Source: Streptosporangium sandarakinum
Lineage (GTDB): Bacteria > Actinomycetota > Actinomycetes > Streptosporangiales > Streptosporangiaceae
NCBI RefSeq assembly: GCF_013409935.1
Contig: NZ_JACCCO010000001.1
Coordinates: forward strand, 868,001 to 932,000
DNA: 64,000 nucleotides
Reading direction: 5' to 3'
Of this stretch, positions 50,516-62,067 are shown one piece after another; the first letter of the stretch is position 1; each line of letters begins with the position of its first letter. The notes under the pieces were generated by a model, which saw only the letters and a program-made list of their open reading frames with translations, ran no database searches and was not told the DNA's origin. The position numbers and the translations under genes were made by a program.

Positions 50516-52309
50516 TCAGGGCCGGACGGTGGCGGCCCTGGCGGCGTCGACGATGCCCCTGCCGTAGAAGCCGTTGCGGTCCCTGGTCCCCTCGCACGTC
50601 TGGGCGTCGCCGGCGCCCCCGGTGTGGTAGACGAAGCGGCGCGGCGAGGGGCAGGACCGCTTGGAGGCGGTGGCGTACAGCAGGCGCTGGACGTCGGCGG
50701 GCGGCATGGTGAGACCACCCTTCCCCGGTTTGCCGAAGCGGCTGATCAGGATGGCGGCGACGCCGGTGGCGTGCGGGGCGGCCATGGAGGTGCCGGCGAG
50801 GTACTGGTAATAGGCGCAGGTGCCGCCGTGGCAGTCGCGGATGACGGAGGGGGAGGTGGGCCGGCCGTCACGGGAGATCAGGCCCTGGGCGCGGAGGGCG
50901 TGCTCGGGGGCGGCGGCCAGGATGGTCCTGGTCTCGTCGATGCCGCGGCCGTCGAGTTCGTCGCCGCCGGGCGCGGCGAGGTCGGTCTGCTCGACGCCGT
51001 AGTCGGAGTAGTAGGCCTTGCGCTTGCTGGGGCCGAGGGCCGCGACGGAGATGACGCCCTTCGACTCGGCCGGGACGTTCAGGCAGGAGTTGTCGATCCG
51101 GCGGGTGCGCTGCGCATCGGCGGGGTAGTCGGGGCTCTCGGTGTCGGTCCGGGGCCTGCCGAGGTCGGTGGACTCGTTGCCGAGGGCGCTGATGAGGGTG
51201 ACGCCGCGCTTGCGGGCGTAGTCGAGGGCGCGCTGCATGCCGGTGATGACGCCGCGCTGTTCGAGCTGCTCGGCCTTGGAGTCGGCGGGGTTGGCGCGGC
51301 AGTTGAACAGCCAGGGGTCGATGTAGTAGCTCATGTTGACCACGTCGATCCCGGCGTCGGCGGCGTAGGTGAGGGCGTCGAGGCTGGGCTTGAGGAAGAA
51401 CAGCCCGGAGTCCTGACCGGCGCGCAGGTTGACGAGGGTGACGCCGGGGGCGACGCCGGCGACGCCGAGCCCGTTGACGGGCGAGGCGATCGTGCTGGCC
51501 ACGTGGGTGCCGTGGCCGTCGTCGTCCCAGTCGACGGGGTCCTTGCAGCCGGTGAACTCGCAGGGGCCGTCGAGGGTCGCGCCGGTGGAGTCCTTGGGCC
51601 GGTCGGTGACGAAGTTGCGGCTGAGGGCGCGGTCGAAGTTGGGGGCGATGTCGGGGTGCTTGCCGTCGATGCCGGTGTCGATGACGCCGACGAGCACCTT
51701 CCTGCTGCCCGGTGCGGTGGCGTGGGAGCCGGTGGCGGTGGCGCCGATCATCTTCATGTCCCACTGGCGGGAGGCCAGCGGCTCGGCGGCGGGCGCGGCC
51801 CGGCCGGTGCGCGAGGCGGGCTGCGTGATCAGGCCGATGCGCGAGGCGGACCGCGCGGCCCGGCCGGCGTGACCGGTGCGGGAGGCGGCACCGGCGGTGT
51901 GGCCCGCGCCGCCGGTCCGGGAGTCGCGGGGAGCGCGGGGGCCGGTGGCCGCGAAGGCGGAGGCGGAGGCGCCGGCCGGGAGGGCCGGGGCGGACGCCGC
52001 GAAGCCGATGGCGCGGTCGGAGGAGACGCCCGCGACGGCGCCGCTGGCGGCCAGGCGTTCGACGAAGCGGTCGCCGGGGCCCCGGGCGGCGACGTAGCCG
52101 AGCCTGGGCTCGGTGGCCGTCGCGGTGCCGCCGGCCGCGCCGATCGCGGCGACCGCCCGGTCGTGCCCGCCGCCGGGGTAGAAGACGAGGTAGTCGCGGA
52201 GCCGTCCGGTCTCGGCCGACGAGGCGCCGGGTGGTCCGCCCACCGCGAGAGTGCTCGCCAGGGCGACCACCGCCGTCACGCCCGACAGGTTCCTGCTCCA
52301 GCGACTCAT
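50516..52309 (-). CDS. Secreted S8-family serine peptidase (subtilase)
   Basis: A 597-residue secreted subtilisin-like protease. The N-terminus is a Sec signal (SRWSRNLSGVTAVVALASTLAVGG, cleavage likely near ASSAET). A prodomain follows (YLVFYPGGGHDRAVAAIGAAGG), then an Ala/Gly/Arg-rich linker. The catalytic triad is visible: Asp in VIDTGIDGKHPD, His in DDDGHGTHVAST, oxyanion Asn in SALGNEST and Ser in LAGTSMAAPHATG. Cys pairs (CEFTGC, CHGGTC) suggest extracellular disulfides. ATG 52309 is chosen because GAGGGG lies six bases upstream. It is monocistronic. Confidence 0.93.
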   Translation of the reverse strand: MSRWSRNLSGVTAVVALASTLAVGGPPGASSAETGRLRDYLVFYPGGGHDRAVAAIGAAGGTATATEPRLGYVAARGPGDRFVERLAASGAVAGVSSDRAIGFAASAPALPAGASASAFAATGPRAPRDSRTGGAGHTAGAASRTGHAGRAARSASRIGLITQPASRTGRAAPAAEPLASRQWDMKMIGATATGSHATAPGSRKVLVGVIDTGIDGKHPDIAPNFDRALSRNFVTDRPKDSTGATLDGPCEFTGCKDPVDWDDDGHGTHVASTIASPVNGLGVAGVAPGVTLVNLRAGQDSGLFFLKPSLDALTYAADAGIDVVNMSYYIDPWLFNCRANPADSKAEQLEQRGVITGMQRALDYARKRGVTLISALGNESTDLGRPRTDTESPDYPADAQRTRRIDNSCLNVPAESKGVISVAALGPSKRKAYYSDYGVEQTDLAAPGGDELDGRGIDETRTILAAAPEHALRAQGLISRDGRPTSPSVIRDCHGGTCAYYQYLAGTSMAAPHATGVAAILISRFGKPGKGGLTMPPADVQRLLYATASKRSCPSPRRFVYHTGGAGDAQTCEGTRDRNGFYGRGIVDAARAATVRP

Positions 52310-52493
52310 CCGATCCCCTCCACGGCTGTCCGGACCAAGGGGCCATCCTTCCCGGTATTCGACCACTCAGGCAACGCGGGCGTCGTTCCCACGGGTCTTT
52401 TCGATATGGCGGGGAGGCTCCGGAGGCCCAGGCCGGGCCGGGTTCCGGGAGGGGCGGGGTAGGGTCCCGGAAGAAAATGATCCAGGAGGCGAC

Positions 52494-53141
52494 ATGGACA
52501 TCGTGAACCCCGCCGTCAACGACTACGTGCTGGCCCACTCCACCCCGGCCGACGACGTGCTGCGGGATCTGGCGGCCGAGACGCGGAAGGCGTTCTCCGA
52601 CTTCACGAGCATGCAGATCACGCAGGACGAGGGCGCGTTCCTGACCATGCTGGTCCGGCTGGTGGGGGCGCGGCGGGCCGTCGAGGTGGGGGTGTTCACC
52701 GGATACTCGTCGATCTGCATCGCCCGCGGACTGCCCGCGGACGGGCGGCTGCTGGCCTGCGACGTCAGCGAGGAGTGGACCTCGGTGGCCCGGCGCTACT
52801 GGGAGCGGGCGGGCGTGGCGGACCGGATCGACCTGCGGATCGCCCCGGCGCTGGAGACGCTCCGGGCGCTGCCGGCGGACCCGGTGATCGACTTCGCGTT
52901 CATCGACGCCGACAAGGTGAGCTACCCCTCGTACTACGAGGAGCTGGTCACCCGGCTGCGGCCGGGCGGCCTGATCGTGCTGGACAACGTGCTGCGTTCG
53001 GGCCGGGTGCTGGACGAGTCCTTCCAGGAGGAGCCGGACGTCGTGATGCGCCGGATGAACGACATCGTGGTGGCCGACGACCGCGTCGAGTCGGTGATGC
53101 TGCCGATGCGCGACGGCGTGACGCTCGCCCGGCGGCGCTGA
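52494..53141 (+). CDS. SAM-dependent O-methyltransferase (caffeoyl-CoA-OMT type)
   Basis: A 215-residue class I methyltransferase of the COMT/CCoAOMT family. The SAM motif I is AVEVGVFTGYSSICIARGL, followed by LLACDVSEEW, the metal-binding DFAFIDADKVSYPSYYEELVTRLRPGGLIVLDNVLRSG and C-terminal VMRRMNDIVVADDRVESVMLPMRDGV. It methylates a hydroxyl, often a catechol, with a divalent metal; substrate unknown. ATG 52494 has a strong AGGAGG five bases upstream. It is divergent from the subtilase and convergent with gltD. Confidence 0.92.
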   Translation: MDIVNPAVNDYVLAHSTPADDVLRDLAAETRKAFSDFTSMQITQDEGAFLTMLVRLVGARRAVEVGVFTGYSSICIARGLPADGRLLACDVSEEWTSVARRYWERAGVADRIDLRIAPALETLRALPADPVIDFAFIDADKVSYPSYYEELVTRLRPGGLIVLDNVLRSGRVLDESFQEEPDVVMRRMNDIVVADDRVESVMLPMRDGVTLARRR

Positions 53142-53214
53142 GCGCGGCCCCGCGCGGCAAGGGCGGGCAAGGACTCCGAATCGAGCCCCGACCCCGATGA
53201 CGGCGCGGCCCCGC

Positions 53215-53269
53215 GCGGGAAGGGCGGGCACACGCGGGAGGGGCGGGCACACGCGGGAAGGGCGGGCAC
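53215..53269. repeat. Three tandem 19-bp GC-rich repeats
   Basis: GCGGGAAGGGCGGGCACAC-type units at 53215-53233, 53234-53252 and 53253-53269. A related GCGGCAAGGGCGGGCA copy lies about 60 bp upstream, just past the methyltransferase stop. Non-coding. Confidence 0.8.
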
Positions 53270-53300
53270 GGTCCGCTCCCGGCGCGGTCTCCCGGACGCG

Positions 53301-53341
53301 GCGGAGGCCACGCGCCCCGGTGCGGGACGCGCGGCCTCCGC
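53301..53341. terminator. 14-bp hairpin between the methyltransferase and gltD
   Basis: GCGGAGGCCACGCG (53301-53314) pairs with CGCGCGGCCTCCGC (53328-53341) apart from one A/C mismatch. It sits in the convergent gap and can serve both genes. Confidence 0.65.
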
Positions 53342-53381
53342 GGCGCCGTGTGGCCCGCGCCGGAGGTTCCCGGCGCGGACG

Positions 53382-54860
<1,479 letters not shown>

Positions 54861-54875
54861 CGGTTACGCCCCCTT

Positions 54876-57800
54876 CTATCCCTGTACGGCGGCCGCCATG
54901 ACGGCCTCGTCGATGTCTCGTCCTTCGAGCCGGGCGGCCTCGGCGGCCGTCAGGACCCGCTTGTAGTCGGTCGGCATGATCTTGCTGAACCGGCCGGGGT
55001 CCCAGTCGGCGAGCAGGGCCCTGGCGACCGTGGAGCCGGTCTCGGCCAGGTGCCGCTCCAGGAGCCCGCGCAGCTCATCGGCGTCGTCGTCGCCGAGCGC
55101 CTCGATCTCCACCATCTCCCGGTTGACGCGGGCGGCGTCGAGGTCGAGCAGGTAGGCGACGCCGCCGGACATGCCGGCCGCGAAGTTGCGGCCGGTGGGC
55201 CCGAGGACGACGACCCGGCCGCCGGTCATGTACTCGCAGCCGTGGTCGCCGACGCCCTCGACGACCGCGGTGGCGCCGGAGTTGCGGACGCAGAACCGTT
55301 CGCCGGCCACGCCGCGGACGAACATCTCGCCGGAGGTCGCGCCGTACAGGGCGACGTTGCCGGCGATGATGTGGCCCTCCAGCGGGGCCTCCTCGTGCGG
55401 CCGCAGCGTGACGCGGCCGCCGGACAGGCCCTTGCCGGCGTAGTCGTTGGTGTCGCCGGTGAGGCGCAGCGTGACGCCGCGGGGCAGGAAGGCCCCGAAG
55501 GAGTTGCCGGCCGAGCCGGTGAAGCGGATGTCGACGGTGTCGTCGGGCAGGCCGGCGCCGCCGTACCGCCTGGTCACCTCGTGGCCGAGCATGGTGCCGA
55601 CCGTACGGTTGACGTTGCGGATGGGCAGTTCCAGCGTGACGGGGCGGCCGTCGTTCAGCGCGCCCTCGGCGAGCTGGATCAGGGTGTTGTCCAGGGCGGC
55701 GGCGAGCCCGTGGTCCTGCTCGCGGACGCGGCGCAGCGCGGCTCCGCCGGGCAGTTCCGGGCGGTGCAGGATCGGCGACAGGTCCAGGCCCGCGGCCTTC
55801 CAGTGGTCCTCCGCCGAGGCGGTGTCCAGCAGCTCGGCGTGGCCGACGGCCTCCTCCAGGCTGCGGAACCCCAGGGCGGCGAGGTACTCGCGGATCTCCT
55901 CGGCGATGAACTCGAAGAAGTTGACCACGAACTCGGGCCGGCCGGAGAAGCGCTTGCGCAGCTCGGGGTTCTGGGTGGCGACGCCGACCGGGCAGGTGTC
56001 GAGATGGCAGACGCGCATCATCACGCAGCCGGAGACGACCAGCGGGGCGGTGGCGAAGCCGTACTCCTCGGCGCCGAGCAGCGCGGCGATGACCACGTCG
56101 CGGCCGGTCTTGAGCTGGCCGTCGACCTGGACGACGATGCGGTCGCGCAGGCCGTTGAGCAGCAGCGTCTGCTGGGTCTCGGCCAGGCCGAGCTCCCAGG
56201 GGGCGCCGGCGTGCTTGAGCGAGGTCAGCGGGGAGGCGCCGGTGCCGCCGTCGTGGCCGGAGATCAGCACGACGTCGGCGTGGGCCTTGGACACGCCCGC
56301 CGCGACCGTGCCGACGCCGACCTCGGCGACGAGCTTGACGTGCACGCGCGCCGCGGGGTTGGCGTTCTTCAGGTCGTGGATGAGCTGGGCGAGGTCCTCG
56401 ATGGAGTAGATGTCGTGGTGCGGCGGCGGCGAGATGAGGCCGACGCCGGGGGTGGAGTGCCGGGTCTTGGCGATCCACGGGTAGACCTTGTGGCCCGGGA
56501 GCTGGCCGCCCTCGCCGGGCTTGGCGCCCTGGGCCATCTTGATCTGGATGTCGTCGGCGTTGACGAGGTACTCGGAGGTCACGCCGAACCGGCCGGAGGC
56601 GACCTGCTTGATGGCCGAGCGGCGCTCGGGGTCGCGCAGCCGCTCGGGGTCCTCGCCGCCCTCGCCGGTGTTGGACTTGCCGCCCAGGCGGTTCATCGCG
56701 ATGGCGAGGGTCTCGTGGGCCTCCATCGAGATGGAGCCGTAGGACATGGCGCCGGTGGAGAACCGCTTGACGATCTCGGAGACCGGCTCGACCTCCTCGA
56801 TCGGGACCGGCTCGCGGATGCCCTCGCGGAGCCGGAACAGGCCGCGCAGCGTCATGAGCCTCTCGGCCTGGGAGTCCACCATGGAGGTGTACTCCTTGAA
56901 GATCTCGTAGCGGCGCGAGCGGGTGGCGTGCTGCAGCTTGAAGACGGTCTCGGGGTTGAACAGGTGCGGCTCGCCCTCGCGGCGCCACTGGTACTCCCCG
57001 CCGACCTCCAGGCGGCGGTGGGCGTTGTCCACGCGCGGGTGGGCGCGGCGGTGGCGCCGCGCGACCTCCTCGGCGAGGACGTCGAAGCCGACGCCGCCCA
57101 GGCGGGAGGTGGTCCCGGCGAAGCAGGTGTCGATGACCTCGGCGCCGAGGCCGAGGGCCTCGAAGATCTGCGCGCCGGTGTAGGAGGCGACGGTGGACAC
57201 CCCCATCTTGGACATGACCTTCAGGACGCCCTTGCCGTACGCCTTGATGAGGTTGCGCACGGCCTTGGCGGGGTCGCCGGCGAGCGCGCCGGTGGCGACC
57301 ATGTCCTCGACGGTCTCGATGGCGAGGTAGGGGTTGACCGCGCCGGCGCCGTAGCCGATGAGCAGCGCCATGTGGTGGGCCTCGCGGGCCTCGCCGGTCT
57401 CGATGACCAGGCCGACCCGGGTGCGGGTCTTCTCGGCGATGAGGTGGTGGTGGACCGCGCCGGTGAGCAGCAGCGACGGGATCGGCGCGAGGGTCTCCGT
57501 GGAGCCGCGGTCGGACAGCACGATGACGCGGGCGCCGCCCTCGATCGCGGCGGAGACCTCGGCGCGGATCTCGTCCAGGCGGCGCAGCAGCGCCTCTCCC
57601 CCGCCGGCGACCTCGTACAGGCCGGAGACGACGTGCGGGTGGAAGCCGGGCAGCGCGCCCTCGTCGTTGATGTGGATGATCTTCGCGAGCTCGTCGTTGT
57701 CGATCACCGGGTACGGCAGGACGAGCTGGCGGCAGGAGGCCGGTCCGGGCTCCAGCAGGTTGCCCTCGGGGCCGAGGGTGCTGGACAGGGAGGTGACGAG

Positions 57801-59381
57801 CTCCTCGCGGATGGCGTCCAGCGGCGGGTTGGTGACCTGCGCGAACAGCTGGCTGAAGTAGTCGAACAGCAGCCGGGGCTTCTCGCTCAGCACCGCGACC
57901 GGGGTGTCGGTGCCCATCGAGCCGATCGGCTCGGCGCCGGCCCTGGCCATCGGGGCCAGGATGATCCGCAGCTCCTCCTCGGTGTAGCCGAAGGTCTGCT
58001 GGCGCCTGACCAGCGCGCCGTGGCTGGGGATCTCGCGGGAGCGGGCGGGCAGTTCCTCGAAGCGGACCAGCCCGGCGTGCAGCCACTCGGCGTAGGGCAG
58101 CTCGGCGGCCAGCTCCGCCTTGATCTCGTCGTCCTCGATGATCTTGCCGCGGGCGGTGTCGACGAGGAACATCCGGCCGGGCTGCAGGCGGCCCTTGCGG
58201 ACCACGTCCTGCGGCGGGATGTCGAGCACGCCGGCCTCGGAGGCGAGCACGACGAGGCCGTCGGCGGTGACCCAGAACCGGCCGGGACGCAGGCCGTTGC
58301 GGTCGAGGACCGCGCCGACCAGGGTGCCGTCGGAGAAGGTGATCGAGGCGGGGCCGTCCCACGCCTCCATGAGGGTGGAGTGGAACTCGTAGAAGGCCCG
58401 CCGCGCGGGGTCCATCTCGGTGTGGTTCTCCCACGCCTCGGGGATCATCATCAGCACCGCGTGCGGCAGCGAGCGCCCGGTGAGGTGGAGCAGCTCCAGC
58501 GTCTCGTCGAAGGAGGCGGTGTCGGAGCCGTCGGGGTCGCAGATCGGGAAGAGCCGCGACAGGTCGCCCGGGATCGCGGCGGTCTCCAGCATGGCCTCGC
58601 GGGCCCGCATCCAGTTGCGGTTGCCCCGGACCGTGTTGATCTCGCCGTTGTGGGCGACGTAGCGGTAGGGGTGGGCCAGCGGCCACGACGGGAAGGTGTT
58701 GGTCGAGAAGCGCGAGTGGACCAGCGAGATCGCGGTCTCGTAGCGCTCGTCGGTCAGGTCGGGGAAGAACCGCTCGACCTGGCCGGGGGTGAGCATGCCC
58801 TTGTAGACGATCGTCCGGGAGCTCAGCGAGGGGAAGTAGACGTCCGCCTCGTGCTCGGCCCGCTTGCGCAGGCAGAAGGCGAGCCGGTCCAGCTCCAGGC
58901 CGCGCCGACCTTCGGCGGAGGCGACGAAGAGCTGCCGGAAGGACGGCATCACCGCGCGGGCGCTGGGCCCGGGCAGCGACGGGTCGGTCGGCACGTCGCG
59001 CCAGCCGAGGACGGTCAGCCCCTCCTCCGCGGCGATCTCCTCGATCAGCCGCACGGCGGTGTCGCGGGCCTCGGGAGCGGCGGGCAGGAAGGCGGTGCCG
59101 GCGGCGTAGGAGCCCGCCTCGGGGAGCGGGAAACCGGTCACGGCGCGCAGGAACGCGTCGGGGATCTGGGTGAGGATCCCGGCTCCGTCGCCGGTGTCCG
59201 GCTCACTCCCCTGGGCCCCGCGGTGGTCGAGGTTGCACAGGGCGGTCAGGGCCTTGACGACGATGTCGTGGCTGCGGCGCCCGGCCACGTCGGCGACCAT
59301 GGCGACCCCGCAGGCGTCGTGCTCGTGCTCGGGGTGGTACAGGCCCTGGGGCTCGGGGAAGCCGAAGTGGGCAGCAGGCAT
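54876..59381 (-). CDS. gltB: Glutamate synthase large subunit
   Basis: A 1501-residue alpha subunit. It makes two glutamates from glutamine and 2-oxoglutarate. The N-terminal amidotransferase starts after a short propeptide with catalytic Cys24 ([12 protein letters not shown]). The central FMN/synthase domain includes [24 protein letters not shown]-type [14 protein letters not shown] and [18 protein letters not shown] [3Fe-4S] cluster Cys set lies in [20 protein letters not shown]. The C-terminal beta-helix has [29 protein letters not shown]. Start ATG 59381 has GAGGGA seven bases upstream. Confidence 0.97.
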   Translation of the reverse strand: MPAAHFGFPEPQGLYHPEHEHDACGVAMVADVAGRRSHDIVVKALTALCNLDHRGAQGSEPDTGDGAGILTQIPDAFLRAVTGFPLPEAGSYAAGTAFLPAAPEARDTAVRLIEEIAAEEGLTVLGWRDVPTDPSLPGPSARAVMPSFRQLFVASAEGRRGLELDRLAFCLRKRAEHEADVYFPSLSSRTIVYKGMLTPGQVERFFPDLTDERYETAISLVHSRFSTNTFPSWPLAHPYRYVAHNGEINTVRGNRNWMRAREAMLETAAIPGDLSRLFPICDPDGSDTASFDETLELLHLTGRSLPHAVLMMIPEAWENHTEMDPARRAFYEFHSTLMEAWDGPASITFSDGTLVGAVLDRNGLRPGRFWVTADGLVVLASEAGVLDIPPQDVVRKGRLQPGRMFLVDTARGKIIEDDEIKAELAAELPYAEWLHAGLVRFEELPARSREIPSHGALVRRQQTFGYTEEELRIILAPMARAGAEPIGSMGTDTPVAVLSEKPRLLFDYFSQLFAQVTNPPLDAIREELVTSLSSTLGPEGNLLEPGPASCRQLVLPYPVIDNDELAKIIHINDEGALPGFHPHVVSGLYEVAGGGEALLRRLDEIRAEVSAAIEGGARVIVLSDRGSTETLAPIPSLLLTGAVHHHLIAEKTRTRVGLVIETGEAREAHHMALLIGYGAGAVNPYLAIETVEDMVATGALAGDPAKAVRNLIKAYGKGVLKVMSKMGVSTVASYTGAQIFEALGLGAEVIDTCFAGTTSRLGGVGFDVLAEEVARRHRRAHPRVDNAHRRLEVGGEYQWRREGEPHLFNPETVFKLQHATRSRRYEIFKEYTSMVDSQAERLMTLRGLFRLREGIREPVPIEEVEPVSEIVKRFSTGAMSYGSISMEAHETLAIAMNRLGGKSNTGEGGEDPERLRDPERRSAIKQVASGRFGVTSEYLVNADDIQIKMAQGAKPGEGGQLPGHKVYPWIAKTRHSTPGVGLISPPPHHDIYSIEDLAQLIHDLKNANPAARVHVKLVAEVGVGTVAAGVSKAHADVVLISGHDGGTGASPLTSLKHAGAPWELGLAETQQTLLLNGLRDRIVVQVDGQLKTGRDVVIAALLGAEEYGFATAPLVVSGCVMMRVCHLDTCPVGVATQNPELRKRFSGRPEFVVNFFEFIAEEIREYLAALGFRSLEEAVGHAELLDTASAEDHWKAAGLDLSPILHRPELPGGAALRRVREQDHGLAAALDNTLIQLAEGALNDGRPVTLELPIRNVNRTVGTMLGHEVTRRYGGAGLPDDTVDIRFTGSAGNSFGAFLPRGVTLRLTGDTNDYAGKGLSGGRVTLRPHEEAPLEGHIIAGNVALYGATSGEMFVRGVAGERFCVRNSGATAVVEGVGDHGCEYMTGGRVVVLGPTGRNFAAGMSGGVAYLLDLDAARVNREMVEIEALGDDDADELRGLLERHLAETGSTVARALLADWDPGRFSKIMPTDYKRVLTAAEAARLEGRDIDEAVMAAAVQG

Positions 59382-59648
59382 TGAATCCCTCCCGTCGTCT
59401 CACTGCTCTGGATCAAGCAAGGGACGACGTTGGCCCTGCTGCGTAGTGTTTCGACATTACAGTACCCCGTCCAAAACACGGCCATCCTGTCCACATAGTG
59501 ACCATTTGACAGATGTTTTACGGTTTTCCGCCCTTTATGGTGGCTCTCCGCTCCCGCGGGCGGTGACGGGCGGATGGCGCGCGGATTACGGTCCCGTGCC
59601 GCGTACGGCGGCGCGGGACGCCCCGCCGTACGCCTCTAGGGTTGAGCC
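59382..59648. promoter_or_regulatory. Divergent promoter region of gltB and the BpsA-like gene
   Basis: A 267-bp intergenic region whose middle (59430-59540) is AT-rich. On the minus strand TGTCAA, a 16-bp spacer and CAGGAT could be the gltB promoter. A nitrogen regulator site is plausible for gltB, but I could not match a consensus confidently. Confidence 0.4.
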
Positions 59649-61256
59649 ATGGAAGGGATCGAAGACCTCATCGCACGGGCCGGCGTGGACGGCAGGCGGC
59701 CGCGGGCGGTGCTCGCGGCGCTGGCCGGGGGCCGCTGGTGGACGCTGGCCGACCTGGTCCGTGAGACGGCGACGTCCCGGCGGACCGTCGAGGCGCTGCT
59801 GCGCGAGGTCGAACTGGAGCGCTCCGGCGACCGGTTCCGGCTGACGCGCCCGCCGTCCGGGATCGCCGGGATCGCCGGCGTCACCAGGGAGGCCGCGCCG
59901 GCCGACCCGGTGGCCCACCTGCTGCCCGGCCACGCCGACCTGGTCGCGACGATGGAGGAGCTGATCGCCCGGGCGCCGCGCGGCCGCCAGGCGCTCGACC
60001 ACGTCGCCGCGACCGCCGACACCGTGGTCCGGCGGGCGCTGCTGATGAACGCCAGGTTCTGGCTGGACGGCGCGCGGCTGCTGTGCGTGGGCGACCACGA
60101 CCTGACCTCGCTGGCGACCGCGCTGCTGCACCCGGGCGTCGAGATCACCGTCGTGGACATCGACGAGCGCATCCTGGACCACATCTCCGGCCACGCCGAA
60201 CGGCTCGGCCTGTCCGTCCGGACCCGCTGGGCCGACCTGCGCCTGGGCCTGCCCGCCTCGGCGCACGCCTGGGCCGACCTGGCGATCACCGACCCGCCCT
60301 ACACCCCTGAGGGGATCGGCCTGTTCACCGCGCGCGCCGTGCAGGGACTGCGCGACCGCGAGCAGGGCCGCGTCCTGCTGGCGTACGGCGCGAGCGAGCG
60401 CACCCCAGCCCTGGCTTGGAAGGTCCAGCACGCCCTGTCCCAGCTCAACCTCGTCAGCGAAGCGATCTACCCGGACTTCAACCGCTACTTCGGCGCCGAG
60501 GCCATCGGCTCGGCCGCCGACCTGTACGTCCTGCGGCCCACCACCAAGACCTGGCCCGCCGTGGCGGCCCGCGTCGACGGTCTCAGCGCCGCGATCTACA
60601 CCCACGGTCCCCAGTCGGTCGAGTCGGCGAAACCGGCCGGTCCGGCCGCGCGGACCGCCGCGCCGGACCCCGGGGAGGCGCCCGAGGTGCTGGTCGGCGA
60701 GTGGCCCAAGGACGTCCTCCCCCGGGTGCAGCGCACGCGGCTGGCCACCTGGCTGGCCAAGCCGCACGCCGGCGACCCGCGCCGCGTGGCGATCGCCGTA
60801 CCCGCCGGGATGGAGGCGGCGCTCCCCCGGCTGCTGCTGGCCACCCGCGCCCGCGAGGTGCGGGTCACGCTCGCCGAGCCGCCCGGCGGCCTGCCCGGCG
60901 CGCCGCTGACGTCCCTGTACGAACTGTCCGCCGAGGGCCCCGTCGTGCGCGCCGTACGGCTGGCGGCCCCGGAGACGGACGAGGGGCGCGTCCTGCGGCA
61001 CATCCTGGACAACGCCCACGGCAAGCTCGCCAACACCTGGCGCGAGGGCCTCATCCGGATCCGGGACGGCCTGACCAAGAGGCAGGCCAGGGCCCTGGTG
61101 GAGGCCGCCGCGCCGTGGGCGGGCGAGGTGACCGTCCTTGAGCTGCCCGCCGGCCGCCTCGCCGAACTGCCGGCCGCGGTGCGGGCGTCGGTGCGGGCGG
61201 CGGAGGAGGCCGGCGCGGGCGTCAGCGTGTCAGGCGACGCTGGACGGCCAGGCTGA
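59649..61256 (+). CDS. BpsA-like (bis-aminopropyl spermidine synthase family) protein
   Basis: A 535-residue protein. The N-terminus is a winged-helix-like segment (LAALAGGRWWTLADLVRETATSRRTVEALLREVELERSGDRFRL). The centre resembles the BpsA/Rossmann methyltransferase-like fold: RLLCVGDHDLTSLATALL, VEITVVDIDERILDHI, then ITDPPYTPEGIGLF. Known archaeal members transfer aminopropyl groups to make branched polyamines; bacterial members are less studied. The C-terminal 200 residues have no recognised motif. It overlaps the 3' end of the next, convergent gene by 35 bp. Confidence 0.75.
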   Translation: MEGIEDLIARAGVDGRRPRAVLAALAGGRWWTLADLVRETATSRRTVEALLREVELERSGDRFRLTRPPSGIAGIAGVTREAAPADPVAHLLPGHADLVATMEELIARAPRGRQALDHVAATADTVVRRALLMNARFWLDGARLLCVGDHDLTSLATALLHPGVEITVVDIDERILDHISGHAERLGLSVRTRWADLRLGLPASAHAWADLAITDPPYTPEGIGLFTARAVQGLRDREQGRVLLAYGASERTPALAWKVQHALSQLNLVSEAIYPDFNRYFGAEAIGSAADLYVLRPTTKTWPAVAARVDGLSAAIYTHGPQSVESAKPAGPAARTAAPDPGEAPEVLVGEWPKDVLPRVQRTRLATWLAKPHAGDPRRVAIAVPAGMEAALPRLLLATRAREVRVTLAEPPGGLPGAPLTSLYELSAEGPVVRAVRLAAPETDEGRVLRHILDNAHGKLANTWREGLIRIRDGLTKRQARALVEAAAPWAGEVTVLELPAGRLAELPAAVRASVRAAEEAGAGVSVSGDAGRPG

Positions 61257-61854
61257 GGCTGTCGAGCGCCACCTGCGGGTAGGTCAGGTCCACCCGGCCC
61301 CCGCCGCCCACCGGGCCGACCCAGCTCACGGTGACGTAGTGCCCCAGGGCCCGCACCTGCGCCCAGCTCCGCGCGGCGCCGAAGCCGGCCGGGGCTCCGG
61401 GAGCGAGGCGCACGAAACCGCCGCCGTCCCGGGGACCGGAGAACGCCCGCACCAGCCGGTCGGCGGCGGCCGCGTCGGCCAGGTTGAAGATGACGAACTG
61501 CCCGAAGACCCGGCCGTCGGCGGTGGCGTAGCGGGCGCGCAGCGCCTGGCCGCACCCGGCGACCGCCTCCTCGGCGTCCCCCCACACCGCCGCGGCGCAG
61601 TCGGTGAGCGTCTCGGTGCCCTGGCGGGCGAGGGTGGCCCCGCCCGCGGCCACCGACCCGGTGGGGAAGACCTCGCCGACGGTCAGCGGGGCGGGGTCGG
61701 CGGCGCGGGTGGCGATCGGCGCGTAGATGGCGCTGGTCGTCTCGCTGCGCAGGGTCGCCGGCCGAGGGAGGTCTCCGCCTCGCAGCCACAGGAAGGCCGC
61801 CGCCCCCGCGGCGACGACCGGAACGGCGACGGCCGCGGCGATCCACTTGCGCAT
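61222..61854 (-). CDS. Membrane-anchored protein, paralogue of the 62-63 kb gene
   Basis: A 210-residue protein with one N-terminal membrane helix (WIAAAVAVPVVAAGAAAFLWLRGG) and an extracytoplasmic domain with two Cys (LTDCAAAVWG, AVAGCGQALRARYATADGRVFGQFVIFNLADAAAADRLV). I do not recognise a named family. The same pattern, including the xGxVxxxFxLFNLxDAxxADxLV block, recurs in the neighbouring 62068-63225 gene, so the two arose by duplication. The function is unknown; cell-surface location is inferred. Confidence 0.8.
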   Translation of the reverse strand: MRKWIAAAVAVPVVAAGAAAFLWLRGGDLPRPATLRSETTSAIYAPIATRAADPAPLTVGEVFPTGSVAAGGATLARQGTETLTDCAAAVWGDAEEAVAGCGQALRARYATADGRVFGQFVIFNLADAAAADRLVRAFSGPRDGGGFVRLAPGAPAGFGAARSWAQVRALGHYVTVSWVGPVGGGGRVDLTYPQVALDSLSLAVQRRLTR

Positions 61855-61950
61855 GACGCACCAGCCTACTGGGACGCGGGGGACGCCCGGGGCCGGAGCG
61901 CCGATCCGGGCCGCCGGGACGTGCGCGGACGCGCCCCGGCCGGGGCCGCC

Positions 61951-62040
61951 GGACCGGGGACGTCCCGCCCGGAACGTCTCGGGCGGAGACGTCCCGGGCG
62001 GGGTGTCCCGGACCGGGGATGTCCCGGGCGGGGGCGTCGG
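61951..62040. repeat. Degenerate short tandem repeats between the paralogous genes
   Basis: Repeated words of the form G(A/T)(C/T)GTCCCGGGCGGGG occur about five times in the 213-bp gap upstream of the 61222-61854 gene. No coding content is seen; a promoter for the minus-strand gene is not obvious. Confidence 0.5.
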
Positions 62041-62067
62041 GCCGTACGGAGATGGGGGCCCGGGAGG